Positions 13,301-23,990 of a stretch of DNA of 64,000 nucleotides are shown piece by piece. Made by a program: the position numbers and the translations under genes. The notes under the pieces were generated by a model that was not told where the DNA came from, did not search any database, and saw only the letters and a list, made by a program, of their open reading frames with translations. Position 1 is the first letter of the stretch. Every line of letters starts with the position of its first letter. Origin of the DNA: Pyxicephalus adspersus (Eukaryota; Chordata; Amphibia; Anura; Pyxicephalidae); the NCBI RefSeq assembly GCF_032062135.1, contig NC_092859.1, forward strand, positions 47,287,494-47,351,493, in the 5' to 3' direction.

Positions 13301-14545
13301 TATTCTCCTATTTGACTGTTAGCAAAGGCATAATCTATAGGGTTTTTTTTATATATTATACTAATATGGTAACAGCTGTAAATTGTAATTTTTCAGGTAG
13401 CTGAAGAAGAGCCTGTCTGGCAATGCTCAGTTCGGTATGTGACATTTATGGGTATTGGTAAAGATCCACGTACATTTGCAATAATCGTGGATATAGGCAA
13501 GCAGAGTTTCCAGTGTACAGTATTTTGGTGTGAGCCAGATGCGGGACATGTCTCTGAGGCCGTACAAGCTGCATGTATGGTAAGTGCTGTTCAGATGTCA
13601 TGGAAAGATTACTGACACTTGCCTATAATCTTTATTTTAAAGAAAAAAGACTCCGACTAGTCATTTAAAAAATATTTCTGTAAGATTATACGTGCAAATA
13701 TGTACACTTATTTGTGTATAGGTTTTTTGCCTGTACAAGTCTTACTTGTGTAGACATTGAAAAGGAGTGAGACTGCTGCTGGGCCCACCTTCTTGGATGT
13801 GATGTGAATAGCCCCAACAGATTCAGAGCTGTCATCCAGGTTTCACTATGTAGTATTCCCTTGTACTCCTCCACTACATGAAAAGGTTCTGTATGTAGCA
13901 GAGGGGGTGGGGGAGGGAAGGGCTTGGATCAGAAAAAAAGAACAGTTAGAAGAACAGAGGGAGGGAGCTATGCTAGTTAATTCCTTTTGGAGTAGTCAAA
14001 TTTTCTAGTAAATTCAAGGGCACATTGCAAGTGAAGTTTAAAAAATAAATTATATTAAAAAAAAATAAATTATATTTAAAAAAAACACTCGAAAGGAGGA
14101 TTTTTTTTGTGTGATTTTTATGAAGTTGGTGACATGGTCTCTTTAAAGTTTAAGTCAAGGACAATGCTGTAGCACTACTTGTCTCTTATCAGTATTGTCA
14201 CAGTGCATGCCCGCCGTTCATTTGAGGCCTACATTTGCAGTAAAAAAATTACCTTAATTGTTAAAATAATTGAAATTGACTAGTTCCCTAATCATGTGCT
14301 TCTTTATTTTTCATCAGGTTCAGTATCAAAAATGTGTGGTAGCATCATCATCACGGATGAAGTCCAAAGGTGGGAATGGCAAATCCCTTCTGAAAATAAA
14401 GAGGACTACATCTGTGGACTCTCCAATTTCTCCTTTTAACTTGTCAGGTCATGGCTTTCAGAAAAATGGGGGAACAAGTAAAAGAAGAGGAGTCATGGCT
14501 TTCTTTGAAGCATTTAAGCAAAAACATGTCAGGCATACCCAATAG
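1024..14545 (+). CDS. APBB3: APBB3 (amyloid beta precursor protein-binding family B member 3), 3' part
   Basis: Cytoplasmic adaptor of the FE65 family, whose second PTB domain binds NPxY-type tails of APP-family proteins. Six coding exons are visible: 1024-1138, 3662-3749, 6442-6525, 10969-11084, 13397-13579 and 14318-14545. All joins are AG/GT and in phase, giving 270 residues to a TAG stop. Exons one and two give the end of PTB1 ([19 protein letters not shown], then SPEDLPVQ). Exons three to six give PTB2, from [20 protein letters not shown] through [17 protein letters not shown] and [13 protein letters not shown] to [10 protein letters not shown]. The basic tail holds [11 protein letters not shown] and ends [13 protein letters not shown]. 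The WW domain and most of PTB1 lie left of the window. The wording matches APBB3 rather than APBB1 or APBB2, and SRA1 follows head-to-tail as in human. The fourth exon is the most diverged part of PTB2. Family identity is strong; the orthology call is from remembered human sequence. Confidence 0.93.
1270..1305 (+). repeat. (GATA)9 microsatellite
   Basis: Nine perfect GATA units directly follow a short TATA-rich stretch in the APBB3 intron, about 130 bp after a splice donor. Likely length-polymorphic. Confidence 0.95.
3031..3097. repeat. Imperfect hairpin, 21-bp arms
   Basis: The arm at 3031-3051 (starts GAGCAGAGCAGC) is the reverse complement of 3077-3097 with one mismatch; the loop is 25 bases. 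It sits in an APBB3 intron. It may be a fold-back relic of a small transposon. No flanking duplication was identified. Confidence 0.7.
4616..4758. mobile_element. Small palindromic MITE, family B copy 1
   Basis: It begins GGGGTCTATTTATAGAGCAG and carries the inner pair 'ACATTCCC' and 'GGGAATGTTTTGGTG' typical of two cleaner copies at 35237-35382 and 36374-36509. The right end decays at CTTTATAATC. Non-autonomous, no coding capacity. Family name unknown to me. Confidence 0.65.
8321..8543. mobile_element. Palindromic MITE, family A copy 1
   Basis: About 220 bp that folds on itself. It starts GGGCCTGATTTATTAAAG and ends in the inverse (TTATTAAATCAGG). Inside, 'GGTGATCCAGCAAACCTGGAA' on the left is matched by 'CAGGTTTGCTGGAACACCCAG' on the right, around a core near 'AACATTTGCTAAAAAACC'. 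It has four relatives in the window. Superfamily not assigned. Confidence 0.85.
8546..8765. mobile_element. Palindromic MITE, family A copy 2
   Basis: Starts GGGCCAGATTTATTAAAG only a few bases after copy 1 ends, in the same orientation. The fold-back design is the same, with more substitutions on the right arm. The pair is either a tandem insertion or a local duplication. Confidence 0.8.
9248..9890. mobile_element. Probable MITE, ~640 bp, with 'CTACATGGAC' terminal inverted repeats
   Basis: The left end reads TTAGGCTACATGGACTG. The right end, read on the other strand, is TTAGACTGGGTCTACATGGA, so the ends match once a short internal gap is allowed. An inner hairpin spans about 9683-9730 (CAGGGAATGAGTA and TACTCATTCCCTG). 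No transposase. In an APBB3 intron. Confidence 0.65.
10396..10620 (+). repeat. Minisatellite: five perfect copies of a 45-bp unit
   Basis: Units begin at 10396, 10441, 10486, 10531 and 10576, each starting TGATCCAAGCATTGTCTTC and ending CCAATCCTTTTTATT. All five copies look identical. As 45 is a multiple of three the array is open in more than one plus-strand frame (15-residue unit), but it lies inside an APBB3 intron, 349 bp before an exon, so I do not call it coding. Each unit contains a pyrimidine tract followed by CAG/G, which resembles a 3' splice site. Confidence 0.97.
11190..11862 (-). pseudogene. Tc1-like DNA transposon fragment, transposase C-terminal part
   Basis: Minus-strand reading gives a Tc1/mariner transposase segment, including [20 protein letters not shown], the hallmark around the second catalytic Asp. 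It is preceded by [20 protein letters not shown], which parallels the family's 'WGCFSAAGTG'. The open stretch is 108 residues; downstream, frames are broken. The 3' flank toward 11190 matches the usual non-coding end of this Tc1 family. The N-terminal DNA-binding half and one terminal repeat are missing. Dead copy, inserted in the APBB3 intron after exon 10969-11084. Confidence 0.85.
12214..12390 (+). mobile_element. Tc1/mariner terminal fragment
   Basis: Starts CAGTCATGTAAAAAAGTCAG directly after a TA dinucleotide, which looks like a common Tc1 terminal repeat ('...GTAAGTACACC'). The homology fades within about 170 bp. No coding part. Confidence 0.55.
12391..12640 (+). mobile_element. MITE family D copy 1 ('AGCGGAACTAAACT'), truncated
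   Basis: Starts AAAGCGGAACTAAACTAAAA and shares 'GAGATCGGGTGACGTA' with the complete copy at 38218-38616. The right end is not recognisable; a small palindrome (CAGCCCCAGC and GCTGGGGCTG) follows at about 12678-12710. Confidence 0.6.
12982..13275. mobile_element. hAT-type non-autonomous element with 8-bp target-site duplication
   Basis: The left end is CAGTGGTCCCCAACCTTTT and the right end is GGGGGTTGGGGATCTCTG, the standard inverted ends of a large hAT family. It is flanked by ATTTAGAG (12974-12981) and ATTTAGGG (13276-13283), an 8-bp duplication with one difference, as hAT insertion predicts. 294 bp, no transposase, rather CpG-rich inside. In the APBB3 intron before the exon at 13397. Confidence 0.92.
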
Positions 14546-17500
14546 ACTAGAAAAGAAATACAGGGAAGATAGCTTTTTTAGTTTTTTTGCCTGTTTTATA
14601 GATATTTTAGAAAGTATGTTCTTTCTGTAAATTCAGAACTAACAATTGTTTACTATAACCTAATTCTGGGATAATTCCAGGTGCTGAAATTCTTCTGTGC
14701 TATATCTGTAAAGTTACAAGCAGGTAGAAGTGTTTGATGAAAAAATGCAGTATGACACTAAAGATAAATAATTAGCATGGAATTGTATATGCACCCCAGT
14801 GATGAGTTACCAATCAGATTGCAGCTTTTGTACAAATAATAATGGATTCTGATATCCAGTCCTTTATGTAAGCTATAATACCATGATCCAATGTGTAGGG
14901 TGCTCAAAGAAAACTACTAGGGCAAATGAATAACTTGGTTTTAGGAGGAGCGTGATTAGGATAATCTGTAAGTAAAGTTACACCTACCTCTGAGTTTACC
15001 ACTGTAATCTTCCTCCCATTGCTTTTTTTGTGCATTAGCTCTAGTGATTAAAATAAATTGACAGACAAACGGTGAAATCAGAAGCAAGAGAGAGAATGCT
15101 GAAGAAATTTGGGATTTCACATATTAGCAAGATTACCTATAATCAAAAATATATAGAAGCCTACAAAATGTAACAAGTATAGCTCAATAAGCAACGTATA
15201 GTATATATAGCACTCGAAGAATCAATTGGGTACTTCAGTAACCTGAATTCTTTTTGTTTGCTATGAGTTACTGTACTTTGTTTCTTGCACTATTTATTCA
15301 TAAGAACCTTTATATTCTACGTAGACTAGGGATTGGTACAGTATATATTTTTTTAGTGCTACCGTCTACCAATTTTACAAAACCAAAACAGAATCAATTT
15401 GCAGGACTTTAAAGGCTCCAATTATTGGGTATATTGGACATTGTTAAGTTAAAATATGATTTATTGTGTAATTAAGTATTAAAAAGCATGTTGTCTGTTA
15501 CAGAAACTTTGTACATCCAACCTCACAGTATTTAACACATTCCCAACATAGACATCCTCAGGACTGATGAGACCGGTATATCTGAAATCATATCTGCCAA
15601 GTATTAAAAGCAAAAAAAAAAGCCACAACAACTATCACAATCTTTCAAGATAGCAAATCTAAAAGAGGAAGCAGACCAGGCAGAGTCCAGCATCTACAGG
15701 ACATTTCAGGTTGTATGTAAATTTTTAGGAAGGCCAAATCATAAGGTGACTAGATGTGTTAAATTATCAGGGCTTAAAAAAATGTGTGATATACTCCATA
15801 ATTAGTGCCTTTACCGTCCTGAAAATGTATTCTATTCATAATATACTGGTTTATTCATAAGCCTAAATGTGCCCTAAACTACCACTGCACAAACCAAACT
15901 TTTTTTTCAAAGATCATCCACTTTTCAAAAAAATAAAAAAAATAAAAATATAAGCTTTGCAAGCCTTCTACTAAATTGAAATCCCTACATGTATTCCATG
16001 CAGCATAGAGTATTGTATTAGAATTTAAGGATTTTCTGTGTATAGAAAAAATATCCTACTTTGATGCTATACCATCCACGGACTGCCAGCACTGCAGCAA
16101 AAGCAGACAGTGCATATTGGGACCAATAGGATGATAATGAGTTGTCATATATAAAGTAGATATAAAATCTATTGAAAGTATGTAGTAAGCTAGGTCATTT
16201 AAATGTTTATCCTCACTTTGTGTTCAAGGAATGAACTGCACTGTAAAATATGCTTTAATTGTAAATATTTAATAGCACCACTAGTTTATCAGTGGATCTG
16301 TTCTTAATAAATTTGATGCATTGACAAATTAATTTGACAAATGAAATGAATTTCTCATGTCATACATCTGAAGTGAATGTTAATATAATAAAAACACATC
16401 TCTTATACAGTACTATCTGTCTGAACATTGATAGAATCTGTCAACCAAAGAATGATGGTTTTTAAAAGACATTGGTGGACATTATTTCTTTTATTTTTGG
16501 ACAAATGCCCCTGTGAGAGCTCCCAAATCTCCCTAATTCTGCATAGTGTAGGTGGTTTGCTAAAAGTTAACTGCTGGAAAGCATCTGCATACACATTTTA
16601 AATACCTTTATGGCAACTGTTGCTAAAATATTTTTTAAGTCAATCTTGTGATTCAAAAAGCACTGTGTGACAGCACAGCCATTACCTGAACCACCACTTC
16701 AGCAGCTGGGTAAAAAACACAGCCTTAGCTTGCTGACTGGACACTAGGCAGCAGCAAAATGAAAAGTTATCACTTGTCTCTCCCCGCCTATCACAATGAT
16801 CCCTGCCACTCCATCTGTAATAGAGCATGTCTGGATTCTAGTAAGCCTACAGTAGCAAAATAAATAAACACAGGTATGTACTTACACTATCTGCATTTAT
16901 AAATACATTTTAGTAAATACAAATATGCATTTATTTAAAGTGTATGTAAAGTTTCTAACCTAATTTGCTTAGATTCCAGGCAATGCAATAGAAACTTTCC
17001 CCCTACCCCAAAAAAGCCACATTTCAGATACCCTATGTGGATCAATTTTACAACATAGTCATGTGACCTCCATTAGAAGTCAGATGTTTGATGAGCTGGG
17101 TGGTACTAAACCTTAATACTTCATATAGTATGCATGGCTGTACAGGTATTTCCTCAGACAACCAGGAGATATACCCTTCTCCTTTCTTCAAACATACCTG
17201 TCTGTCCGCCATGAAAAATCGGTGAGTATTACGGTGGGATAGGCAGGCCCAACACATTCCCCATCCCAGGGGGCACTGTAAGAAAAACAAAAATATGCTT
17301 TACTTTTTTCTGCAGCACAAAACCCATTTCCCTAAACCTAAACATGGGGGGGACATATCTGCTATCCACAATCCTCCCCTGGAGTCCTGTACAATAAATA
17401 AATATATATGAAAATGGAATTACTGTTAAGGCTTTTGTTATCACATGATCTTTTTGCTTCCCCAGGCACTTTTATCACTGTTTTCATTTGAAGCTCACCA

Positions 17501-18724
17501 TTAAAACTGTGTTAAACAGATACATAATTTATTCAGATTTTGCAACTTCAAGCCTCTGCACCTACTTTTAATAATAATTCCCGATAAAAGTCATTGTATC
17601 CGATTACTGAAGATCATTATGAGATGGCTGTTTTCAGCCTACGTTGGCAGTAACAATGCTACATTTTATGTGGCAGCTTGCCTCGTCAAATTAAAGCTAA
17701 GCCTAATGATGCAGAAAAAGCACTTAAATTAATTACTGTAGAAAAAGTATGTATGACAATTCATGTTATTTATTACCTAAAGGAACCTGTTTTACATTTT
17801 TAAAGTAGAATTAAAATATCTATTTTCTGCATTTTGACTGGATGCAGTATTGTACCTAGATTATTCTGCTGCATTGACTTCCATGAGCCCCCCACTGACC
17901 TTCCATATTCTAAATTACAGGCGGTTCAAATAAGTCTATGCAACTGACTAGATAATACTGAAATATTAAGGGTCTGTGGCTATTGTAATGTAACAATTGC
18001 ATTTTGCTGCAGAGGATGTGTGTAGGCTATATAGAAATTAAATTACAGTTTCAGTCCACTTGTATGTAGACCAACCTACAGTCCTATACAAAGTAGACAG
18101 TAACACAGCCCTTGTAATCCTGGAGCAGTATACCATCATGTATCCATCTCCAATGGACAGGTGGGGGAAGCCAATTGGAGCTCCTGCACAAAGTATGCTT
18201 TTCATTGTTTAGTGGAAATCAATCTCTTGTACATGCAAAGCAATTCAACAAGTTTGCTTTCCACCTCCTAAAGCAAGCAAAGGTAAGTTATCCATGCTGC
18301 TGATAGGCAGAAGTTCTTCACCTACTGACAAACCTCCCATGTATATCATATGTACAATACACTCAGGCATTCACGCTAATCCCTTATTGATCTAAATTTG
18401 AACATCTGTAAAGTGGAAAAATATGTTAGCACAAAGTATAGTAAGTTGTTCTAATTATTCACTAGAGCTGTTAGAAAACTGTCTACACCTGCAGCAACCA
18501 AAAGTTTTTATTTTTTATTGAATTTGCTTGGGCAACTGTACCCAATAAAAATAGGTTTGAATTTGTATAGATTTTCATTAGATGTGTTATCATGCTGTTA
18601 GTTGGCTAGTTTATAGCTGTGCTTACATTCAGAAGATTGGGGTCTTTCAAATGAATCAGAATCAGTTTGTGTGCACAAAAACATACCTGTTGAAACATAT
18701 TTGTACATTAAAAAAAAAACTATT
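14546..18724. other. APBB3-SRA1 spacer, left part; nothing recognised
   Basis: The APBB3 3' UTR must begin here; AATAAA hexamers occur at 15052-15057 and near 16306, but I cannot choose between them. The rest is AT-rich, without open frames that resemble a protein and without a repeat family I can name. Confidence 0.5.
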
Positions 18725-19353
18725 CATGCAGCAAATTCAATACAAACATTTTAGAAGTTTAAGAGCAGTGAGGACCTTGGTGGTATAGAATGCCCTCTAA
18801 ATTGGCTAGGATCCACCCCTATACTGACAATATGTGCTGGAAATGTGGATCGGCTCCTGGTACGTTATTGCAGCACATTCAATACAAACATTTTAGAAGT
18901 TTAGGAGCAGTGAGTCCCTCGGTGGAGATGTGGGTCGGCTCCTGGTACGTCATTGCATATCTTTTGGGAGTGCCCTTCTTTGTCTACTTACTGGTCTTCT
19001 GTGGCAGACCTTGTCCATAAGCTCAAGGATATATTATTATAATAAGATAAACCCGCTTTGGCGTCACTGCATGTCCCTCATATGTTGAAAAAAGCATACA
19101 AAAACTCTTTATTACGACATCTTTTGAATGGTGCAAAGGCATGCATTCCTGTAATGTGGAAGTGTGACAAACCGCCAACCCTTGGCACGGCCTAAGGTGG
19201 GTGGCGGATGTCTACCATATCAAAGACCTGATGACAGCTGGGACGGAGCAGACCGATAAATTTATCCAGACCTGGTATTATTGGGTTCAGTTTAGTACAT
19301 CTGCAGAGTATGGTAGATTGCCGGTGACTCTTCTAGTGAAGAGTGAGTTATTG
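18725..19353 (+). pseudogene. L1-clade LINE ORF2 C-terminal fragment, broken and internally duplicated
   Basis: Plus-strand frames spell a typical L1 ORF2 tail: IHPYTDNMCWKCGSAPGTLL, then a shifted 'WECPSLSTYWSSVADLVHKL', 'KAYKNSLLRHLLNGAKACIP' and 'PPTLGT'. A segment of about 50 bp (18733-18783) recurs at about 18877-18927, and the 'CGGCTCCTGGTACGT' motif is doubled too, so the copy carries a degenerate internal duplication of about 145 bp. Several stops and frameshifts. The element resumes beyond a MITE, at 19858. Confidence 0.75.
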
Positions 19354-19857
19354 TGGCTGATTCATCAAGCAAAATCGGAAGCTCGCTCGCGCATTCGTAT
19401 TCGCGATCCGAAATCGTACGCCGTCGCGCAATTCAGCAACTGAAAGAGCTCGCGGCCGGAGTCCATTAAAAGTCACTGTTCCCCTAAAAAATCATTCTTT
19501 CTAATGGCACATATATTACCCTTAGCCCTAAAAAAAAATGTTTGTGCTGTTCAAATGTTTAAAACATGTATGTGCGCCAAGAAAAAAAGCATATTTTATA
19601 ATCACTTATTTCTTTTCTGTTAGGCAAGAGTTAGCTTAACAGATCCTCCCTAATCGCGCAGCTGAAATCTAATCGCCTTAATTGGCGGATGCGCGACCCC
19701 TATTGCCCATTTTGTTATGAAGGCAAGCATCCGGCTTGGCAGTGAGATGCGACTGAACGAGCGCATATGACTCCAGCCCGCAGTAAACCAGCTCGATATA
19801 ACGGCGCGAAAGTACGTGCGACCAGCGAGCGCGGATTTCATTGATAAATTAGGCCCA
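19354..19857. mobile_element. MITE nested inside the L1 remnant
   Basis: The left end TGGCTGATTCATCAAGC and the right end, read inverted as TGGGCCTAATTTATCAA, form diverged terminal inverted repeats. Homology continues inward (GCTCGCTCGCGCA against GCTCGCTGGTCGCA). About 504 bp, CpG-rich against AT-rich surroundings. L1 ORF2 lies on the left flank and an L1-like 3' UTR on the right. The terminal motif resembles family A (GGGCCTGATTTATTAA). Confidence 0.72.
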
Positions 19858-20156
19858 TTATGTTTGATTGTAAAGACCGAACTGACACATGAAGTTGGGA
19901 CATCCCTACTTTTCTTCTCTTTTTTTCTTTTTTTCCTTCTGCAAATATTTTTTTATTTATAATATAAATAAAAATATTTATAATATTTCTCTTTTTTTTC
20001 TTATTCCATCATTGCATTATCCTAATGTGTCTGTGTTTTTGGCTTGTGTTTTCTCGTGACATTGTTTTCATATTGGTTTTTTGTACATTGTGTAACATGC
20101 CATTTAATTGTCATGTAAACCTCAGAATATCTCAATAAAAAATTATTTTCAAAAGT
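19858..20156 (+). mobile_element. L1 3' untranslated region and poly-A signal
   Basis: Pyrimidine-rich stretch followed by 'CAGAATATCTCAATAAAAAA' and 'TTATTTTCAAAA', a typical end of frog L1 copies. It continues the broken ORF2 left of the MITE, so the original insertion ran from before 18725 to 20156 on the plus strand. Confidence 0.6.
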
Positions 20157-21605
20157 AGCAGTGAGTCCAAGTTTATCTTTCAGTTAGCTAAGAGCAGTCT
20201 GTGAATAGGTCCAGAAAATATGGACAAGTAAGAAACGGTCCATTACGTCAGTAAATCAGACTTGTCCCATCTCTATCCAATCTTCCGCAGGCAAGTATAA
20301 ATATACTATACAGACTAATTCTTAAAAAATGTGCAATACATTAGAAACAATTTTGAAAAGTGATGGATCTAGCAATCACTGGTGTAGAAACAGAGGTTGC
20401 AAAGTTATCGATTGGGACTGAGCCTCATACTATATTCGGCCCACCGGGGTAAAATTTAGAAGGGTTAGGCACAGTGTGGATGAATAGAGTTTAGTAGAGA
20501 TGGTTTGGAAGTATTTAATTTCACTTGTAAATTTTTAGAGATTTACTCCATGAAAAGATTTGGGGGATTAGGTAATTGGGTTTAGGAGTTAAAATACTAC
20601 AGGGTTCAGTTTATTTTAATGGAACTTAGTATATGTAGGGGCATTACATTTAGCACATAAAGTTTCGGGTCTGTAGGGGTGACATTCCTCCTAATATCCA
20701 GCAATATAAGTTGCATTATTGCCACTGACCACCACACTAACATACTGTGAGCTGTGAATTTAGTACAGTTGACATTCAAAAATCTGGCAACCTCTGGACC
20801 GGAGGAGTGCCGGATTTTCCAAAATTCTGGAAGTTATTACCTACCTGGCCAGGCCAGCCTTCCTCTTTCAGCACCCGCAGACATCTGGCACAGTACCAGG
20901 GAGCAGGCAGCAGGGACGTCTCAATGTGTATCTAGTGTAGCAAGACCTAACAGCGCCATAATAACATAAGTGGCCAAACTGTGTACTACAGTCCATGTAT
21001 TGTAAATGCGATCTAAAATTCATGCCTGAAAACTGAAGGAAACGTATTATCGATGGTTGGATTTTCAATTATCAATTCAGTTGTAATTTTAGCAGGGGTT
21101 CCCTGCAGACCTGAAAAAAATATTTCAATGGTTCCCCTATGCTAAAAAAAAACATTGATTTAGACCAGAAAAGGATAGGGCTACAAGGTATAGGGGGGAG
21201 AGAGCTGTGCTAGAGAAATCATTCTTCCTGAAGAAGTAAAATTTTTGAGCAAGTTCAAAGCACATTGCAAGGCAATAAAACATTTGTGGGAAAAAAATGA
21301 GCCAAACAAGTATTTAGAGTGAACTTAAAATTAATATAAAAACTGACAAGCTGGTAGGACCTTTATCTCAGAAAGGGCAGGCAATGTGATGTCTACAAAA
21401 ACTTACCTGCTTGATCCTAATTTTTTAAAATAAATTTACCTGTCCTTGTTCCTTCATGGGTGCCGCTATCTTCCCCATGCCATGATTCAGGATTTTTGGG
21501 CAGGCTAAAATGACTTAACTTGTGGGGGTAATACCGGGCAGCCAGAGGTACGCCAGGATACCCTCTGAGCTGGGCATGTGCCAGCATACACACGTTTAGT
21601 GTACT
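20157..21605. other. APBB3-SRA1 spacer, middle; unassigned repeat-like sequence
   Basis: Around 20770-20830 'ATCTGGCAACCTCTGGACCG' and 'GTGCCGGATTTTCC' look like a decayed MITE end. Around 21380-21560 a 'TTACCTGTCCTTG...CATGCC' stretch resembles dispersed frog repeats. Boundaries cannot be placed. No gene. Confidence 0.35.
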
Positions 21606-21752
21606 CCTAGATTGTAAGCTCTTCGGGGCAGGGTCCTCTCCTCCTGTGTCACTGTCTGTATTCGTCTGTCATTTATAACCCCTATTTAATGTACAGCGCT
21701 GCGTCATATGCTGGCGCTATATAAATCCTGTTTAGTAATAATAACAATAATG
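21606..21752 (+). mobile_element. L2/CR1-clade LINE 3' tail
   Basis: Starts CTAGATTGTAAGCTCTTCGG, holds 'CAGCGCTGCGTCATATG' and 'GGCGCTATATAAATCCTG', and ends in an AATAATAAC microsatellite. It is nearly the same as the tail of the larger copy at 44590-46118, hence a 5'-truncated insertion of the same family. Confidence 0.88.
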
Positions 21753-22058
21753 TTTAGTGTAAGATTATTTTATTGCAGGAGGGCCATCACCTTCTCCTTC
21801 CATAATAATGAACCTGTTATTTGCAATTTTTTATTTTTCTGATTTTTCTGTGTTTTTAACCTCAAATTTTTTAAACAATATGTATTTTAAATTGGAAATA
21901 GCTGGAAATGTAATGGGGGAGCAGTTATTTGTAGTCCTGCACTGTCCCTGTCAGTGCTAGATTCTTCGCTGCTTCTGTAAATGGAGAATAATTCAGCAGC
22001 ACTGTAATCACTTTGCCTGCACAGTGTTTTGATCGTTCGTACAAATAAAGCTTTGAAG

Positions 22059-22074
22059 AAAAAAAAAAAAAAAA
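22059..22074 (+). repeat. A16 tract just upstream of the SRA1 start codon
   Basis: Sixteen A residues 47 bases before the SRA1 ATG. An AATAAA lies 15 bases upstream of the tract, giving the look of a retroposed mRNA 3' end. It is probably within, or directly beside, the SRA1 5' UTR. Confidence 0.7.
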
Positions 22075-22121
22075 GCAGCCACGAAGCAGCAGTGAGAGAG
22101 TTCCTGGAGAGGGAGGGAGAC

Positions 22122-23943
22122 ATGGCAGAGCTGTATGTGAAGCCGGGTAAGAGGATATGGGGGGTAATATGTGTTATGTACATAGGATTGTTAGAGCTGA
22201 ATAATGTATATCAGGATAATTAGACTTTATTGTACACGGAGGAGATACTAACAGGCATGGTACAAATATTAGGGGAGTGTAATAGAAGCCCCCTGACCCC
22301 TGCAGTAACTTCCCCCAGTCACAGAAGGGAATTATTATGTATTTATTATGAGGTGAAATGTTTGTCACACCCAGCAGTGTCCCCAGCTGACCTGTGTAAG
22401 AAGGTGTAACACCTCACCCAATAATAGGTAATCAATGCCTTCTATGTATATACCCTTATATAGACCGGGTGAGGGTGTAACACCTGGTACTGGTATGGAG
22501 CGTGGAAGCAATAGATCAGCAGCACATCTGTTAGGTTGGAAGTGATCACCTTTGTATATCTGACACAGGGTCCTGCATGCCTCCATACATTACACTGGTA
22601 TGCAGGTTTTATAAAGCAAATGTTTTCTGCTTACAGAGCACAGAAAAAAAAGTTTGGGAAGTTTAAAGCGGAAATAAACTGAAAATAAGAAAAAAAATAA
22701 CTTTACCTTTGCATATCCCTCAATCGTGCTGGAGATGCCTTCATTAGGGTCCGGTGCCGTCCTGGTGCTGCCGTCTTCTGGGTACGTCACTTGATCTCGC
22801 ACTGCGCAGGAGTGAGATTGGGTAATGTAACCTGCTGTAAAGGGGAAATAAAAAGTGCCAATCTCACGCAGTGAAAAAGAATAATATTTTTACTTTATAA
22901 TAAGGGGTTGTCTACCCTTTCATGTAAATTAACAATAATGTAAGATCTGCAGTGGGAACAAGCGATCAGCTGACATCTCACCGCCTGCTGCGCCTGTAAC
23001 TTTTTACAGTTTATATAAACCCTAAACATTTCCCTTGTTTAATTTTAGTCTGTAAAGTATGCATTTTGCCTTCTTTTATAAGTATAGGAAATACCGGCTA
23101 ATCCTGCTGGCAACTTGTCCACATGGTTCTCCATTCTCCCTGAACTACTAATCACCTTCCATCTGTTCTATGTCAACCTAGGACAGGTGCTGCTCCCCCA
23201 TAGACACGGTAGTATGAGCGAGCTTTGTCATACAAGGACATACCGGTATTACTGACAGGATATCCAAGTGAAAATTGGAGTGTTCTCACCTGGCAGGATC
23301 ACCAGTTGAAAATAAAGTAAAAAAGTCTGCAAAGGAAACCAGTGCAACTTCCACATTGAAGGACAGGGAAACAACAAAATATCACATTTTTGGGATTAAA
23401 TACTTTTTAACCTCTTTTCGTCACTGAAAGCCCCGGGCTAGAACTGCTTGTGGCTTTATCCAGGGTGCTGTCTTGGTTATTATAAGAACAACATCCAAGT
23501 CTGCTGTATGTTATATTTAGAGCAATGTTTTGTGTTATGAAATATTCAGTAGCTATGGTAACACTGTGTGCAGGTTTCTAATTTTATAAATAAGACCTGA
23601 CACAGAGAGCTGATAAAGTATGAAAACTGCTGGAAAGAAAAATTCATCATTAAAAAAGAGCTTATTGCCACTGAGGCTTAGGAAATTACCATGAAAAGTA
23701 AGCTTCATGTGTTTTCATTTGTTTTGGTATTATAATAAATATATGGAGAATTTCTTGTAGGTCACACAGCGATTGTGTGATTGATGTCACATGCTTCTCT
23801 ATATACAGAAGTACAGAGCGTTTTCTTCAGCTCCCAGTAATAAACATAACCGTGGAAGAGCTGAAAAAAAGTTTTTTTTGTTATTTTATGAGGGCAAGAA
23901 CTGTTTTTTTTTTTATTACAGGTGTAAACTGGTAATTAAATCC

Positions 23944-23990
<47 letters not shown>

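Noticed and set aside
19380..19850. CpG-rich patch as a possible promoter island
   Set aside because: It is bounded by inverted ends and lies inside an L1 remnant, so it is a transposon interior.
22029..22223. Longer N-terminus for SRA1 starting at 22029
   Set aside because: The codon there is TTG, not ATG, and the extension would translate the A16 tract into poly-lysine. The first in-frame ATG is 22122.
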